A stretch of 64,000 nt of DNA from assembly GCF_002776525.5 (NCBI RefSeq), contig NC_045449.1, positions 823,124-887,123 of the forward strand. Direction: 5' to 3'. Under the pieces are notes generated by a model. That model saw only the letters and a list, made by a program, of their open reading frames with translations, was not told where the DNA came from and ran no database searches. Made by a program: the position numbers and the translations under genes. Positions 60,412-64,000 of this stretch are shown in pieces. Every line of letters begins with the position of its first letter. Within the stretch, counting starts at the first letter, position 1. The DNA comes from Piliocolobus tephrosceles (taxonomy: Eukaryota > Chordata > Mammalia > Primates > Cercopithecidae).

Positions 60412-60720
60412 TTAATTATTTATTTAAGTATTTATATATTGAGACAAAGTCGCGCTCTGTCACCCAGGCCAGAGTGCAATGGCATGATCTCGGTTCACTG
60501 CAACCTCTGCCTCCCAAGTTCAAGCGATTCTCCTGCCTCAGCCTCCCAAGTAGCTGGGATTACAGGCACCCACCGTCACTCCCACTAATTTTTGTATTTT
60601 TAGTAGAAATGGGGTTTCACCATATTGGCCAGGCTGATCTCAAACTCCTGACCTCAGGTGATCCGCCCGCCTCGGCCTCCCAAAGTGCTGGGATCACAGG
60701 CATGGGCCACGGTGTCGGGC
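60412..60720 (-). mobile_element. Alu inserted into MLT1-like LTR
   Basis: (TTTA)n-like tail to ggtgtcgggc. The flanks are gagatcctttttaat and agagatcctttttagat. Confidence 0.92.
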
Positions 60721-60734
60721 AGAGATCCTTTTTA

Positions 60735-60835
60735 GATTTCTGTATAAGAGAATAAATTTGTGTTGTTTTAAGCCCTTAAGTTTGTGGCGATTTGTTTCAG
60801 AAGCATTAGAAAAGCAATACAGACTCCAAGCTTTA
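60735..60835 (+). mobile_element. MLT1-like LTR 3' end (old endogenous retroviral remnant)
   Basis: tgtgttgttttaagcccttaag tttgtggcgatttgtt resembles the end of a MaLR/MLT1 LTR. No retroviral coding sequence is present. Confidence 0.5.
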
Positions 60836-60869
60836 GGAAAGCGCAATAGTTACTTATTGGTGGCTTCAC

Positions 60870-60965
60870 AACTACCAGGAACTGGGCTTAGCACTCACCA
60901 GAGTCTCAAAACCTGGCAGGTGTTATCAACTTCCTGAGGCACAGAGAGAGTCGGGACTGTCAGAG
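60870..60965 (+). mobile_element. MIR fragment
   Basis: Contains aactgggcttagcactcacc and acttcctgaggcacagagag. Confidence 0.55.
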
Positions 60966-61704
60966 GCCTGCAGAGCCTGCAGCACACGTACCCCTGGGGG
61001 ACAAGATCAGAGCCTGGAACAGCCCCCAGCCCCAGCCCCTCCAGGTCAGACCCTCGGGGGTCTTCCTGCTGCTTCCCAGCCTTGATACATGGGGACTCAT
61101 CCCCGGTGCGGGGGGCTAGCACCCCTCTGTTCCCTGCCTCAGGATCTGCCCTGAGGGTTTAGCAAATGCCCTGTAGAGGAAGTCACCTGGATACATTGTG
61201 AGCTTTAACTGGAGAGCTGTTTGGACTCGGATGGGGGGAAGAAAGGGATTTGCAGCCCCATCCACAAATAAGCTTCACCCTCCCCCCCACCACCAGCATG
61301 AGCATAGACCCCAGAGCCCTGTAATCGCCCATTTCTGCTAGATCCTCCCCTCAAGACTTCCATTCACAGTCCAATCTTGAAAGGCTGGTTCTGATGGGAA
61401 GACAGCTCAGAAGACCCTCCCTCAAAAGGCAATAAATAAAGAGTCAGCCCCAAGAGCCCCCGCTCTGGGCCCTGCTCACACCGCAGTTTTGGCTGGGATG
61501 GGAGCAAAGGCACCGGAGAGCTCTCGGATGGGAAATTAGCCTCTCGGCGCACTTGGCTAATAGGAGACCCGTTGTTCAGTCACCACCAAAGAAAGGCCTT
61601 TTCCATTCCCATCTTTTCCAGCTTTACTCACACTCCACAATTCCCAGTTTAGAGCCATGAGGAAATTCACCATCGTTTCTTCAGTCTTTGTGGGGCGACT
61701 GTTG

Positions 61705-61830
61705 TCTCCTCGAAGCCCAGGCTCACCACTCACTCACCCATTCCCACTGGGAGCCAGGCACCGGGAACACGAAGGTGAAGGAGATCGCCTCCCCCTCAGG
61801 GAGCCCTTCAGAGGTGCCCACGTGCCCAGA
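61705..61830 (+). mobile_element. Possible L2 fragment
   Basis: cactcactcacccattccc, gagccaggcaccgggaacac and ccctcagggagcccttc follow the order of L2, but divergence is high. Confidence 0.4.
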
Positions 61831-62780
61831 ATGCTCCAGAGTGGGCTCTCTAACGAGTTTCAGGTCCCACAGCCTCTGCCACGCTGCCTGCCAGTCTCCA
61901 GCACTGGGAAGCTACCTGTCCTCACTTCCTCTCAGCCAGAACTTATGAACTGCAGCCTTGGTGGGTTCGTTTATCCTCAGCATCCTGCACCTGCACAGTC
62001 TGCTAGGCTGACCGTGTGGCAGCTCGAAGCCGCCAAACCAAAGACGTCAGGTCACTCTGGGAGGGACAGTGTCTAGAGATAAGGTGTGGCCAGCTCAGGC
62101 CTGGCCTTCCACAGAGTTTAAAAGCTAAATAAAGCCTCCAAACATCTGGTTCCAGGACAAGCAAAGACACAATCTCTCCAGGATCACTGACCTCCAAGAC
62201 AACAAGCAGGCCTGGCTCTCTGGCTGTGACTCAAGGCTATAGGGCATACAGCAAGGGTGCAAGGGTCTGAGGCTTCACAGATGGCAGAATTCAGTCCACA
62301 GGCCACAGCTGGCTGCCAGGAGGACCCCGCAGGATCTGCTCAGAGTAGATGCCACTGGGCCTGGGCGTGGGGAATGGCCGTGCCTGGGGCTTATACCGAC
62401 ACCAAGCATCAACCTCAGGACAACTGGCCCATCTCAGGCTCAGGACAGCTGAGGCAGTGCAGAGACATCGAGAGATCCTCTCCTCTCCCAGTGCTAGGCA
62501 CTGAGGAAGTCTCTTTCAGCTGCTTCCTTGGCAGAATTTAGAACAGAGAAGACAGGGTCAACTGCTGGGGGACAAAGACCAAATTCCAGAGGCTCCTCTC
62601 TCCTGAAGGGTGGATTCCCGTATTCTGGGCTCCCTGTTGCTCTCTGAAGTCTTAGGCAGGTGCCATGGGGCAGAGGCAGTGTTTTGAAATTTTGGTTGTT
62701 CATATCCCAGCCTTAAAATTTTGCCATACTCACATACCACCACCTGCACTATTCTTTACTCTATACTGTTCTTTACAGTA

Positions 62781-62880
62781 NNNNNNNNNNNNNNNNNNNN
62801 NNNNNNNNNNNNNNNNNNNNNNNNNNNNNNNNNNNNNNNNNNNNNNNNNNNNNNNNNNNNNNNNNNNNNNNNNNNNNNNN
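62781..62880. other. 100-N gap inside an Alu
   Basis: The tail half of a minus-oriented Alu is missing. Confidence 0.99.
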
Positions 62881-63001
62881 GTTTTTAGTAGAGACAGGGT
62901 TTCACTATATTGGCCAGGCTGGTCTTGGACTCCTGACTTCGTGATCCGCCCGCCTTGGCCTCCCAAAGTGCTAGGATTACAGGCGTGAGCCACCGCGCCC
63001 A
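62881..63001 (-). mobile_element. Alu, half hidden by an assembly gap
   Basis: Starts inside the element (gtttttagtagagacaggg) straight after 100 N and ends cgcgcccaag. Confidence 0.88.
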
Positions 63002-63290
63002 AGAACTGACTTGTAAAAAGCAGTCTTACCCTACACATAATTGAAATCGTAAGAAAAATGTACAAGTCATATTTTTTCTAATATACATTAAAATATCTAC
63101 TTAACTATTAAAATGCAACATAGAGATCGAGGTGCCACCCATCATCTCTCAAATCACCACAGGTGGGGCTTGTATTTAGAAAAACATCCAAAAGGGTGAT
63201 ACAGGCATGATGTGGAGGCAGAAGAGACCTGGTCAGGTGAAACACAAGTAGAGATGTTTCAGATGATCCATTAAATACTGGCACAGGATT

Positions 63291-63588
63291 GGGCTGGGCT
63301 CAGTGTCTCACACCTGTAATCCCAGCACTTTGGGAGGCCAAGGTGGGCAGATCGCTTGAGCCCAAGAGTTAGAGACCAGCATGGGCAACACGGTGAAACC
63401 CTGTCTCTACAAAAATACAAAAATTAGCCCAACGTGGTGGCATGTGCCTGTAGTGAGGGGGAGGCTGAGGTGGGAGGACTGATTGAGTCTGGGAGGTGGA
63501 GGCCGCAGTGAGCTGTGATTGTGCCACCGCACTCCACCCTGGATGACAGAGTGAGACTCTGTCTCAAAAGAAAAAATTTAAAAAAAAT
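63291..63588 (+). mobile_element. Older, diverged Alu
   Basis: Starts gggctgggctcagtgtctca. Flanks tggcacaggat and atggcacagga. Confidence 0.9.
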
Positions 63589-63710
63589 GGCACAGGAAAA
63601 CACCTAAAGGGTTAATCTGCATTACCAAAGGGTTTTTATTCCTGACAAATAAGTTCCTTAAAATAGCACCTTCTACCAGGCCCCTGTCACAACCCTACCT
63701 ATCTTTAAAT

Positions 63711-63810
63711 NNNNNNNNNNNNNNNNNNNNNNNNNNNNNNNNNNNNNNNNNNNNNNNNNNNNNNNNNNNNNNNNNNNNNNNNNNNNNNNNNNNNNNNNNN
63801 NNNNNNNNNN
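63711..63810. other. 100-N gap with duplicated flanks
   Basis: The 32 bases before the gap are repeated exactly after it. Confidence 0.99.
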
Positions 63811-64000
63811 GGCCCCTGTCACAACCCTACCTATCTTTAAATAGAATGGCATGAAACATTTTTGGAAAGCATATGCCATTTTACAGACGGAACGTGACAC
63901 TGCTATCAGTATTTGCATTATCAGTTCCGTAGATCAGTAACTCTTCAAAGGTAAGTCTGGGCTGAGATACGCAACAAACTCCAGCTACAGCTTTGGAGAA

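Larger units (their letters stand above)
58132..64000 (-). other. ABR: ABR intron upstream of exon a
   Basis: No first exon was recognised. It holds Alus at 58216-58510, 60412-60720, 62881-63001 and 63291-63588, an L2 piece (59650-59770), a hAT-like DNA transposon remnant (60165-60370), an MLT1-like LTR end (60735-60835) and two 100-N gaps. The stretches 58520-59640 and 60970-62780 are unique. Confidence 0.82.

Noticed and set aside
61657..62076. 139-codon plus-strand frame starting MRKFTIVSSVF
   Set aside because: The start resembles a signal peptide, but the frame overlaps an L2-like piece, has no known domain and no sign of splicing.

Overview
The window is primate nuclear DNA, most likely from an Old World monkey (Cercopithecidae). 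It is packed with Alu elements (more than 50 copies or fragments), plus MIR, L2, L1, MER and MLT1 remnants. Five young Alus (starting near 14445, 15286, 38611, 43950 and 54700) share the right-arm variant gagatccggccactgc and the left-arm variant ctcaagcctg. From memory these mark the AluYR lineage of macaques, baboons and their relatives rather than human AluY. The species itself cannot be named from the sequence.

One protein-coding gene is recognisable. It lies on the minus strand across the whole window: ABR (active BCR-related), a dual Rho-family regulator with the order DH (RhoGEF), PH, C2, RhoGAP. Fourteen internal exons, each with AG/GT borders, lie between 58131 and 10684. Joined, they give 1545 bases, or 515 codons, with consistent phases and no stop. 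They encode the DH domain (exons a-f), the PH domain with an inserted helical segment (g-j) and the C2 domain (k-n). The 5' exons lie above 64000 and the RhoGAP exons below position 1. An alternative first exon (ATG at 35636) sits inside the gene between exons d and e. It splices in phase to exon e and would make a short isoform that lacks most of the DH domain.

Layout from high to low coordinate, which is the direction of transcription: 64000-58132, upstream intron with two 100-N gaps; 58131-36067, exons a-d separated by Alu-rich introns with minisatellites at 48.7-49.0 and 39.35-39.9 kb; 36060-35591, GC-rich alternative promoter and first exon; 30642-29391, exons e and f, in a cluster of minisatellites and small gaps; 26905-16343, exons g-l; 11355-10684, exons m and n; 10683-1, the start of a long intron with no further ABR exon.

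No RNA gene, CRISPR array, plus-strand gene or prokaryote-like system was found. The most unusual structures are a 168-bp intronic segment copied into the middle of an Alu about 1.06 kb away, an Alu whose internal segment is tandemly repeated four times, a 44-bp minisatellite open in all six reading frames over about 240 bp, and a (GC)n/(GT)n tract in a short intron.
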